From Planctomycetota bacterium (lineage in GTDB: Bacteria > Planctomycetota > Planctomycetia > Gemmatales > Gemmataceae): DNA of 46,535 nt. Under the pieces are notes generated by a model. The model ran no database searches. It saw only the letters and a list, made by a program, of their open reading frames with translations, and was not told the DNA's origin. The DNA is taken from assembly GCA_021781415.1 (NCBI GenBank), contig JAJXWW010000171.1:1-46535 (forward strand), written 5' to 3'. The position numbers and the translations under genes are program-made. Of this stretch, positions 25,030 through 32,534 are shown in pieces (positions within the stretch are counted from its first letter, which is position 1; each line of letters starts with the position of its first letter).

Positions 25030-28000
25030 TTATTTCTTCGCGGTCTTCTTGATCTCGTCGAGTTCCTTGCGCCATTTCGCCGCTTCGTCCTTCTTGCCCG
25101 TTGCCTCGTACAGTTGCACCAAGCGTTCGAGTGCCTCGGTCAAACGGATTTTGTTAGGAGCCTGAATCTTGTCCTGGCGTTCCTTCATACCCTGGTAGCC
25201 CTTGAGTAAAAGCGGCTCGGCTTCGGTGTATTTCTTCTGACCAAACAGCGCGCCGCCGAGCCGCGATTGGGTGTTGTACGTCGTCCAGGCATCGGGCTGG
25301 GATTTCCGGCGAATGTCGAGACATTGGCGCAGCAGCGGCTCGGCGGCGGCGGGTTGTTTCTCTGTGAGGAGAATCAGGGCGTGAGCCGACCATTGGCCGG
25401 CGAAGAACGCCAGTTGCGGATGGTCGTCGCCGAGGATGGCGCGGGTGCTGGTGGTGGCCTCGGCGTCGCAGTGGCCGGTGTTGGCGACGAACTGCAAGTA
25501 GTCGATGGCCCATTGCTCGGCGCGTGTGTTGCCGGCGCGGGAGGCACGCAGCCCGGCGGCGAGCAAGCGGCGATACTCTCGGGCGGCCTGGAATGTCAGC
25601 CCGACCCGGCCCAGTTGGAAGGCATAGTGGTCCCATGCCTCCAATGCCTCCTCGGCTTCTTCTCCCTTCTTTTCCCGTGCTTCCTGATAGCGCTCCGCGT
25701 AGGGTTTCAGCTGCCGCGCGCGTTCCAGATTGTTGCGGGCTCGGCGCGTATCGGGATGATCGGCTCCGAGCTTGGCCTCAAACTGCTTGTAGGTATCCTC
25801 CAGCAAGCGGATGGCCTCGGCGGTGTGGCCGGCACCAAGGTACGCACTGGCCAGGTTGTTGCGGGATCGAAGCGTGTCGGGATGATCGGCTCCGAGCTTG
25901 GCCTCCTGCTGCTTGAGAGTCTGCTCGAAGAGGCGTATGGCGTCGGAGGTGCGGTCGGCGGACCAGTACGCTGCGGCCAGGTTGTTGCGGGATCGAAGCG
26001 TGTCGGGATGATCGGCTCCGAGCTTGGCCTCCTGCTGCTTGAGAGTCTGCTCGAAGAGGCGTATGGCGTCGGCGGTGCGGCCGGCGGACAGGTACGCATT
26101 GGCCAGGTTGTTACGGGAGCTGAGCGTACTGGGGTGGTCGGTGCCGAGCATGGCTTCCCGCTGCTTGAGAGTCTGTTGGTGCAGGCGGATGGCATCCGCA
26201 GTGCGGCCGGCGGACAGGTACGCTGCGGCCAGGTTGTTGCGGGAGATGAGCGTGTTGGGATGGTCGGCTCCGAACTTGGTCTCCGCCTGCTTGAGGTTCC
26301 GCTCGTGCAGGCGGATGGCCTCGGCGGTGCGGCCGGCGGACGAGTAGGCATTGGACAGGGCGTTGCGGGAGGCGAGTGTGTCGAGGTGGTCGGCTCCGAA
26401 CTTGGCCTCCCTCTGCTTGAGGGTTTCCTCAAGCAATCGGATGGCCTCGGCGATGCGACCGGCACCAAGGTACGCACTGGCCAGGTTGTGGCGTGATCGG
26501 AGCGTATTGGGGTGGTTGGCTCCGAGCTTAGCCTGGTTCAACACCAATACCCGCTCGTGTTGCTGGATCGCCTTCGCATATTCGCCCAGATACCAGTAGG
26601 TCGTTCCCAGCGTATCGCGGATGGACGCCTCCACCAGCGGCCGATCCGCGAACGCCTTGGCAATCGCCGGCTCGGCCGCGTCCACCGCCTGACGCAAGGT
26701 CACATCCTTGCCCAAACCGCCCTCCTGACCTTGCGGACGCCCCGCCGACAACACCTGGTTCTGAAAATACGCCAGCACCGCTTGAGTGTCGTGCCCTGCC
26801 TTGATCGCTCGATCGCGCTCCGTCTCCGTGGCCTTCCGTGCCTTCTCGGCTTCATCGCGTTGATCCTTGGCCTCCGTCTCCGCCGCCAAGGCACGATTGC
26901 GTTCGTCCAATGCCTCGTGCGCTGCCGTCCGCGATTGTTGCTCGGCACGCAACGCCCACGCCGCCAAAGCCGTACTCACTCCCGCACCCAGCAACAGCAG
27001 CAGAAGCAACGCCGCCGCCGTGGCCAAGCCGCGCCGATGCTTCCACGCCAGCTTGCGCAACCGATAGCGTGCCGACGGCGGACCCGCCTCCACCGGCTCT
27101 TCGTGCAAGTAGCGCTCGATGTCGCGCGCCAAGCCGTTGGCCGTGTCGTAGCGGCGCGTGCGGTCTTTGTCCAATGCCTTCATCACGATCCAATCCACCT
27201 CGCCGCGCAGCGACTTGACCAACGCGGTCGGCTCCGCTTTCCGCTGTGCCGACACCGACGCCAATGAATCCTTCGATTCGGACAGGCGCGTCGAAGGGCG
27301 TGGCGGTTCCTCTTCGCGGATCAGCCGCAACACTTCCAGAATGGCCGCACTCTTAATGCGTTGACGCGAGATCGGCGTTGTTCCGGTCAACAGTTCGTAC
27401 AGCAGCACGCCGAGCGCATACACATCGCTGCGTGTGTCAACGTCCATCGCGTTGAACTCGGCTTGCTCCGGACTCATGTACTCATAAGTGCCCACCAAGC
27501 CGCCGAAGCCGGTGAACAACGTTCGTTCGGTGAGTTTCTGCCCTGCCGCTTTGGCGACGCCGAAGTCGATGACTTTCGGGACTGGCTTACCGTCGTATGC
27601 CGCGACGAGGACATTGCTGGGCTTGATGTCGCGGTGGATGATGCCCTTCTGATGGGCGTGTTGAATCGCCTGGCATACGGGGATAAACAATTCCAAACGC
27701 TGCTTCGCCGTCAGCCGTTGCTCATCGCAATAGGTGGTCATGGGAATCCCCTTGACCAGTTCCATGACGAAGAACGGCCGTCCACTCGCCGTGGTCCCGG
27801 CATCCAGCACCTTGGCGATATTCGGATGATCCATCAGCGCCAACGCCTGCCGCTCTTGCTCGAAGCGCGCGATCACCTGCGCCGTGTCCATACCCGCTTT
27901 GATGACTTTGAGAGCCACCATGCGTTTGACGGGTTCTTGCTGTTCGGCCATGAACACGACACCCATGCCGCCCTCGCCAATCTGCTGCAACAGCTTGTAC

Positions 28001-28281
28001 TGCTTGATCCGACTCCCCACGCCTTCCATCGGCGTCGCCGGCAATTCGTCGGGATCGAGAAACTGTCCCGCCGCGAAATCGCTGGTGCCTTCCAGTTGGG
28101 CGATGGGTTTATCCAGAAAGCTGCCGGCGTCGTCGTAAGCGCGTAACAGCGCTTCGACCTGTTGGCGGAGTTCGGCACGGTCGCCGCAGGCTTCGTCGAG
28201 AAAGGCGCGACGCTCCTCCGGCACGGTGATTTCGTGAGCGCGATCGAACACGGCTTTGGCGGTCAATAACGGTTCATCCAC
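25030..28281 (-). CDS. Transmembrane Ser/Thr protein kinase with TPR repeats
   Basis: A 1083-residue PknB-type kinase. The kinase domain covers residues 95-390: glycine loop GEGGMG 102-107, Lys 125 (ALKVIK), HRD 216-218, DFG 239-241 and APE-like SPEQAE near 270. One membrane span follows (419-443, rich in Leu and Ala), then a charged coiled coil (450-500), then 42-residue tetratricopeptide repeats of the kinesin-light-chain type from about 550 to 850 and further helical repeats to the end. The TPR half is probably extracytoplasmic and may bind partners or peptides. The ECF sigma factor gene ends 81 bases upstream, a common planctomycete pairing. Neighbouring TPR units are almost identical at the DNA level. 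Confidence 0.93.
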   Translation of the reverse strand: MDEPLLTAKAVFDRAHEITVPEERRAFLDEACGDRAELRQQVEALLRAYDDAGSFLDKPIAQLEGTSDFAAGQFLDPDELPATPMEGVGSRIKQYKLLQQIGEGGMGVVFMAEQQEPVKRMVALKVIKAGMDTAQVIARFEQERQALALMDHPNIAKVLDAGTTASGRPFFVMELVKGIPMTTYCDEQRLTAKQRLELFIPVCQAIQHAHQKGIIHRDIKPSNVLVAAYDGKPVPKVIDFGVAKAAGQKLTERTLFTGFGGLVGTYEYMSPEQAEFNAMDVDTRSDVYALGVLLYELLTGTTPISRQRIKSAAILEVLRLIREEEPPRPSTRLSESKDSLASVSAQRKAEPTALVKSLRGEVDWIVMKALDKDRTRRYDTANGLARDIERYLHEEPVEAGPPSARYRLRKLAWKHRRGLATAAALLLLLLLGAGVSTALAAWALRAEQQSRTAAHEALDERNRALAAETEAKDQRDEAEKARKATETERDRAIKAGHDTQAVLAYFQNQVLSAGRPQGQEGGLGKDVTLRQAVDAAEPAIAKAFADRPLVEASIRDTLGTTYWYLGEYAKAIQQHERVLVLNQAKLGANHPNTLRSRHNLASAYLGAGRIAEAIRLLEETLKQREAKFGADHLDTLASRNALSNAYSSAGRTAEAIRLHERNLKQAETKFGADHPNTLISRNNLAAAYLSAGRTADAIRLHQQTLKQREAMLGTDHPSTLSSRNNLANAYLSAGRTADAIRLFEQTLKQQEAKLGADHPDTLRSRNNLAAAYWSADRTSDAIRLFEQTLKQQEAKLGADHPDTLRSRNNLASAYLGAGHTAEAIRLLEDTYKQFEAKLGADHPDTRRARNNLERARQLKPYAERYQEAREKKGEEAEEALEAWDHYAFQLGRVGLTFQAAREYRRLLAAGLRASRAGNTRAEQWAIDYLQFVANTGHCDAEATTSTRAILGDDHPQLAFFAGQWSAHALILLTEKQPAAAEPLLRQCLDIRRKSQPDAWTTYNTQSRLGGALFGQKKYTEAEPLLLKGYQGMKERQDKIQAPNKIRLTEALERLVQLYEATGKKDEAAKWRKELDEIKKTAKK
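25740..26500. repeat. 126-bp tandem repeats within the kinase gene (TPR-coding)
   Basis: About six consecutive units of 126 bases encode 42-residue TPRs (pattern NNLAxAYLSAGRTADAIRL). Units near 25860-25985 and 25986-26110 are nearly identical at the base level, indicating recent duplication or gene conversion. The repeats are coding and not a CRISPR or satellite. Confidence 0.85.
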
Positions 28282-28362
28282 GGCAAGGACTCCTGAAGGA
28301 CGAAGTTGTCTACCCTTCCATGCGACGAAAGCCGCGAAAGTGTGCCAGCGAAAATGAAAAAA

Positions 28363-28929
28363 TTACTCGTCGTCCGGTTTCAATTGTTGAAAGAGCCAAG
28401 CGCGAGCGTAGGCCCAGTGACGATTGGCGGTGCGTACAGAGATGCTCAGGGCGTCCGCAGTCTGCTCGATGGTCAACCCCGCGAACCAACGCAGTCGCAC
28501 TACCTCGGCGACTTGCGGCTCCTCCTCCGCCAGCCGTTGCAGTGCCTCATCGACGGCCAGAATGCGTTCGTCGTCCTCGGCTAAATCGGGCGGATCGAGT
28601 GCGTCGAGATCGAGACGCCGCCGTCCGCCGCCATGCTTCCTACGCATCTTGCGACGGGCATTCTCGACGAGAATGCGCCGCATCGCCTCGGCGGCGGCAA
28701 TAAAAAAATGACCGCGATTGTCCCAACTCCGTTCCGCACCATCGCCGACCAGACGCAGGTAGGCTTCGTGAACCAGAGCGGTGGCATCGAGCGTCTGTCC
28801 CGGCTTCTCCTGCGCCAATTTCCGCGCGGCCAATCGGCGCAGTTCGTCGTAGACCAAGGGCAATAGTTGCGTGGCAGCGTGCGCATCGCCGGACTCGATG
28901 GCGTTCAAGATGGAAGTAACATCGCTCAT
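28363..28929 (-). CDS. ECF RNA polymerase sigma factor (TIGR02999 type)
   Basis: A 188-residue sigma factor. Region 2 includes LPLVYDELRRLAARKL, with the family-typical LDATALVHEAYLRL; FFIAAAEAMRRILVENARRK follows. Region 4 at about 130-180 has the helix-turn-helix LTIEQTADALSISVRTANRHW. I chose ATG 28929; the frame opens further upstream, but that part overlaps the divergent antitoxin gene. The kinase gene begins 81 bases downstream on the same strand, so the kinase may regulate this sigma factor, as proposed for other planctomycete sigma/kinase pairs. No anti-sigma factor gene is present. Confidence 0.93.
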   Translation of the reverse strand: MSDVTSILNAIESGDAHAATQLLPLVYDELRRLAARKLAQEKPGQTLDATALVHEAYLRLVGDGAERSWDNRGHFFIAAAEAMRRILVENARRKMRRKHGGGRRRLDLDALDPPDLAEDDERILAVDEALQRLAEEEPQVAEVVRLRWFAGLTIEQTADALSISVRTANRHWAYARAWLFQQLKPDDE

Positions 28930-29038
28930 GATCTTGCACGATAATCGACCGGCACTCTCCTGTCGAGGAGCGTTCCGCGATAGAATATAAGAGTCGTTCG
29001 TCATTCCGAGTAGCCGCCGTTCATTCGCGGAGGATTCC

Positions 29039-29254
29039 ATGATGTCCCTCACCGTCGAAGCCGTCTATGAAAACGGCGTACTCAAGCTCGTAAGTCCGTT
29101 GCCGCTGCGGGAACACGAAAAAGTTCGCGTCACCATCGAACCGAAAACCGGCTGGGTCGAAGCGACGGCCGGCATGATGGGCTGGAAAGGTACCAGCGAA
29201 GAACTCCAATACTTTGCCCTCGACCCCGAACTCGATCCCCAGGAGGACGCATGA
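29039..29254 (+). CDS. AF2212-like (DUF104) antitoxin
   Basis: A 71-residue protein with the DUF104 pattern: TVEAVYENGVLKLVSPLPLR, then EHEKVRVTIEP. Starts at ATG 29039 or the adjacent ATG 29042, with GGAGG just upstream. Its stop overlaps the ATG of the downstream PIN toxin by four bases. The beta-hairpin N-terminus probably dimerises and the C-terminal tail (EELQYFALDPELDPQ) blocks the toxin. It is divergent from the ECF sigma factor gene across 109 bases, so the two promoters may interact. Confidence 0.88.
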   Translation: MMSLTVEAVYENGVLKLVSPLPLREHEKVRVTIEPKTGWVEATAGMMGWKGTSEELQYFALDPELDPQEDA

Positions 29255-29751
29255 TATTAGCCCAAATCCGTAGCGGGGACAGCGTGTTCGTTGATGCCAA
29301 TATCTTCGTGTACCACTTCGCACCCGATCCGAACTTTCAGTCCGCGTCCAGCCAGCTGCTCCAACGGATCGAAAACCTGGATGTGACAGGGTTCACCTCC
29401 ACGGCCATCCTCAGCGAAGTCGCTCATCGTCTCATGACCGTTGAGGCGCAGGCGAGGTTACCGTGGTCGTCGGGGAAACTGGTCACTCGTCTGCGATCGA
29501 ATCCGGCCTCTTTGCAAAGTCTGACGAATTTTCACACCGCGGTGGCTACCATCCTTCAATCGCGGATTCAGGTCGTGACCATTCCTCCCCCCTTGATTCT
29601 CGCGGCGACGCTCATCAGTCAGCAGTACGGTTTGCTCAGCAACGATGCCCTGATCGTCGCCGTGATGAAAGCGAACGGTCTGAGCCATCTGGCCAGCAAC
29701 GACGCCGACTTCGACCGTGTGCCGGGACTTGTCCGCTACGCTCCGGTTTGA
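29251..29751 (+). CDS. VapC-like PIN-domain ribonuclease toxin
   Basis: A 166-residue PIN-domain protein. The acidic active-site residues are visible: Asp in VFVDANIFVY near residue 15, Glu in ILSEVAHRL near residue 55, Asp in LLSNDALIVAVM near residue 132, and Asp in LASNDADFDRV near residue 150. This set predicts a metal-dependent RNase, typically acting on tRNA. It is translationally coupled to the DUF104 antitoxin by an ATGA overlap. A repeat-family element follows directly (29767-29888). Confidence 0.9.
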   Translation: MILAQIRSGDSVFVDANIFVYHFAPDPNFQSASSQLLQRIENLDVTGFTSTAILSEVAHRLMTVEAQARLPWSSGKLVTRLRSNPASLQSLTNFHTAVATILQSRIQVVTIPPPLILAATLISQQYGLLSNDALIVAVMKANGLSHLASNDADFDRVPGLVRYAPV

Positions 29752-29766
29752 ACTTCTCCTCGCCCG

Positions 29767-29888
29767 CTCGTTGCCACGCTCCGAGTGGGAACGCACGCCT
29801 CGCCGCTCCGCGGCGCGACAGAGGGAATGCCGGAGACGGAACGTGGAGCGCCCGGACGTGCGTTCCCGCGCAGGAGCGTGGGAACGAG
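29767..29888. repeat. ~122-bp repeat with terminal inverted repeats, copy 3 (most complete)
   Basis: The left end CTCGTTGCCACGCTCCGAG and the right end CAGGAGCGTGGGAACGAG are near-exact inverted copies. Inside lie two smaller palindromes (CGCTCCGCGGCG and a GCGCCCGGACG block). It occupies the gap between the convergent VapC-like and flavin oxidoreductase genes. Related copies lie at 6960 and 24835, with a fragment at about 12520. Confidence 0.75.
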
Positions 29889-29912
29889 GAGACGAGCAGA
29901 GAGACGGGGCGC

Positions 29913-31367
29913 TCAGCGCGATTGTTTGATCCGTGCCAGCGTCTGCGCTTCGGGCAGAGACTTGTAGAAACCGTCGAGGGGATAGCATCCCGATACCAGG
30001 CCATTGCGCGGGGCGGTCGTGCAGTCGCTGAAGGTACGGCACAGGCGTTTGCGGTCGAGCGGTCTCCCTGAAAGTGTATCCGCCGGCAGTTCGGGATAGC
30101 TCAAAACGAGACGACCGATGCCGACGAAATCCGCGCCTCCCGATCGCACCACGGCTTGACCGACATGCGGCAGCCATTCTTGCAGATAGGAATAGCCCGA
30201 ACCGACCACGGCGAGGGAGGGACAATGGCGCTTCAGCTCGGCGGTGAGGGCGAGTTGTCGGGCCACGCCGACGAGCGGATCTTCGGGAGGCAAATAGCCG
30301 TCCGAAGGAGGGAATAAAGCCGGACGCTGTAAGTGCGGATTGTAATAGGGACTGCCTACCGAGATGCAGACCAGAGAGATTCCGAGCGATTGCAACAGAT
30401 CGAGAAAGGCACGCGGTTCCGTCAGATCGATACCGAGGCCGGTTCCGTCGCCGCCGAAGGCGTAGGGATACGAGACCGTGGTGCAGGCGTCTCGCTTGTC
30501 GGGGCATACCTCCGGTTTACCGACTCCGTCCGCTCCGGGACGATAGGGCAACCAATCGACGGCGCTGAGACGAACGCCGATCCCCAGGCCCGCTGCTTCG
30601 GCGCGGATGCCGGCCGCGACTTCGCGTAGGAAGCGCGTGCGATTCTCGAAGCTGCCACCGTACTTTCCGGGTCGATGCAGGGCGCTGAGAAATTCGTGGC
30701 CGAGATAGCCGTGACAGTGTTTGATGTCCACGAAATCGAACCCCGCCCTTAAGCTGCGTTTGGCCGCTCCGACGAAATCGTCGATCGTACGGGATACTTC
30801 GTCGTCGCTCATCGGCTGGAGTTCATCCGGCACGCCGAATTTGGGGTCGAGTAGCGGGTGACGATAGAGAATCTTCGGTTCGAGTCGCACCTTGTCGTTG
30901 GGGCGGGCGAAGCGACCGGAGTGCGTGAGTTGCAAACCGAGCAGCAGATCGTCGGTACGACCGTAGCGCAGTCGATGTTCGGCGATCAGCGATTGACGCA
31001 GTTCGGCCAAATCGGCGACGTTGGCTTCGTTGAATAGGAGTTGATTGGGATTGGCTCGACCCTCGTGGCACACGGCGACGGCCTCGCCGCCCCAGATGAG
31101 TTTCGCGCCGCTCGCTCCGAAATGTTGCCAGCGACGGCGCGTCAGTTCGCCGGGCTTGCCTTCCAGCGTACCGTCCCAGCCTTCCATCGGCAGAATGGCG
31201 AAGCGATTGCCGATGGTCCTGCCGTCCACCTCATAGGATTGAGCCAACGGTGCGTCGGGGCCGGTCTGCAACTTTTCCTCGAACGGCATGGAGATGCCGA
31301 GAGATTGGAGATGCGCGCGAAAGTCGCCGGCTGTTTTCAGATGGGCGACGCGGCGATAGGCAGTCAT
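29913..31367 (-). CDS. Old Yellow Enzyme-like NADH:flavin oxidoreductase
   Basis: A 484-residue FMN-dependent TIM-barrel enzyme, longer than the usual 360-380. The family signatures are [14 protein letters not shown] (substrate-binding His pair and Tyr), then [14 protein letters not shown], and the FMN-phosphate site [16 protein letters not shown] near residue 430. The last 45 residues include several Cys ([17 protein letters not shown]), but not the clear iron-sulphur pattern of 2,4-dienoyl-CoA reductases, and no second flavin domain follows. It likely reduces an activated alkene; the substrate is unknown. The DapA-like gene upstream overlaps its start by four bases, so the two form one operon and probably one pathway. 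Confidence 0.9.
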   Translation of the reverse strand: MTAYRRVAHLKTAGDFRAHLQSLGISMPFEEKLQTGPDAPLAQSYEVDGRTIGNRFAILPMEGWDGTLEGKPGELTRRRWQHFGASGAKLIWGGEAVAVCHEGRANPNQLLFNEANVADLAELRQSLIAEHRLRYGRTDDLLLGLQLTHSGRFARPNDKVRLEPKILYRHPLLDPKFGVPDELQPMSDDEVSRTIDDFVGAAKRSLRAGFDFVDIKHCHGYLGHEFLSALHRPGKYGGSFENRTRFLREVAAGIRAEAAGLGIGVRLSAVDWLPYRPGADGVGKPEVCPDKRDACTTVSYPYAFGGDGTGLGIDLTEPRAFLDLLQSLGISLVCISVGSPYYNPHLQRPALFPPSDGYLPPEDPLVGVARQLALTAELKRHCPSLAVVGSGYSYLQEWLPHVGQAVVRSGGADFVGIGRLVLSYPELPADTLSGRPLDRKRLCRTFSDCTTAPRNGLVSGCYPLDGFYKSLPEAQTLARIKQSR

Positions 31368-32320
31368 TGCATCGCCTCCATGAGCGCGTCGAGTCGCGCG
31401 GCGATGTCGCGCAAGACGTCGCCGTCGCCGGCGGGTCTTTGGGGGCTTTTCGGATGTGTGTCATCGCATTTTAGGTGTCCGCGCAGCTTGAGAAACTGCG
31501 CGGCATTGTGTTTGTAAGCCGGTACGGGCGGACGAAAGGCAAAGAAGCCGAGATACTGAAGAAGATCGTTTAACTCGTAAAAGCGCGGATCGCCCGCTTC
31601 CCACAGCGCGTCGCGCCGGGCGAACGCTTCCGGGGCGAAGGTACTCAGACCCAATAAATAATCGCTGCCGTACATCGTCATGTCGATGGCCAAATCGTTG
31701 CCGGTCAGCACCATGAAATCGGGACGGCGTCGGTCGCGCAGGATCAATCGCTGCCATTCGAGAACGCGGCTCAAGGACGAATGCTTGGCACCGATGCACG
31801 CGGAGATCTCAAGCAAGCCAGTGTAGGTTTCAAGATCGTAAATCGCACCGAACGGAGCGAACGCCCGTCCCAATTCAAAGGCAAGAAAACGGGGACAATC
31901 GCGGCTCAAGGCGCGATAGGCTTCGAGGGGTTGAGACACGAGGCCATACGACTGAAAGAGAATCGGCAAGCCGCCGCGTTCTTGAATCCGATCGATCGCA
32001 CGGCGGTAGGCGTCGAGGTTGCAGGCATCGCCCGGACGATCCGCCACGAACGCCCCGGCGACGAACGAACCGCCACCGATTACACTCCGCGTCTCGTCCA
32101 GAACGCGGCACTTCGTCGCATCGTCGAGGAGATTACCGAAGCCGGTATCCATGTTGACGGCAGGCGTCAGCCCCGCCTCGTGGGTCCGTGCGACGTGCGC
32201 GCGAAAACCGCTCCAATCGACGCCTCCGTCTTTCCCAAACGGCAAGAGAATCGCCGACATGCCCACCGGCCTGCGGCGAGGCCGAATGAGTTCGAGCGGA
32301 TTCGCGCTAAAAGTGTCCAC
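31364..32320 (-). CDS. DapA-family (dihydrodipicolinate synthase-like) aldolase
   Basis: A 318-residue TIM-barrel protein of the class I lyase superfamily. The N-terminus ([19 protein letters not shown]) matches the family opening TPF..DG.VD. The Schiff-base Lys is probably in [10 protein letters not shown] near residue 182. The usual GTTGE substrate loop reads MDTGFGNLL instead, so this is not a standard lysine-pathway enzyme. It overlaps the flavin oxidoreductase gene by four bases (ATGA), implying coupled translation and a shared substrate chain. Upstream it diverges from the triple-CAP gene across 214 bases. Confidence 0.85.
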   Translation of the reverse strand: MDTFSANPLELIRPRRRPVGMSAILLPFGKDGGVDWSGFRAHVARTHEAGLTPAVNMDTGFGNLLDDATKCRVLDETRSVIGGGSFVAGAFVADRPGDACNLDAYRRAIDRIQERGGLPILFQSYGLVSQPLEAYRALSRDCPRFLAFELGRAFAPFGAIYDLETYTGLLEISACIGAKHSSLSRVLEWQRLILRDRRRPDFMVLTGNDLAIDMTMYGSDYLLGLSTFAPEAFARRDALWEAGDPRFYELNDLLQYLGFFAFRPPVPAYKHNAAQFLKLRGHLKCDDTHPKSPQRPAGDGDVLRDIAARLDALMEAMQ

Positions 32321-32534
32321 GCCATGTCCTTTTTGTGATCGCGGCCAAGCAAGTTGCGGTTATCGTAGTCGTCGCACCGATGGGCAACAAGAGATGCCCG
32401 CGGTGGTGTCCGCCCGAGCATGCGGTCTCATAAGAATTCGCGGCCATCGCAGTCGTGCTTGCGAGGGAAAGCAATGTACGCCATACTGAGGCAGCGGGAG
32501 AAGTGAGCGAAGGACCAACTGGGAGGATGGGCGG

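Noticed and set aside
23705..25165. 486-residue open frame on the plus strand over the glutamate dehydrogenase gene
   Set aside because: It is antisense to a clear dehydrogenase with all motifs; long antisense frames are expected at this GC and codon bias.
25267..26496. 409-residue plus-strand frame with internal repeats
   Set aside because: Its repeats are the antisense of the TPR-coding units in the kinase gene.
25740..26500. Possible CRISPR-like regular repeats
   Set aside because: The period is 126 bases, the units are contiguous and coding for TPRs, and there are no spacers or cas genes.
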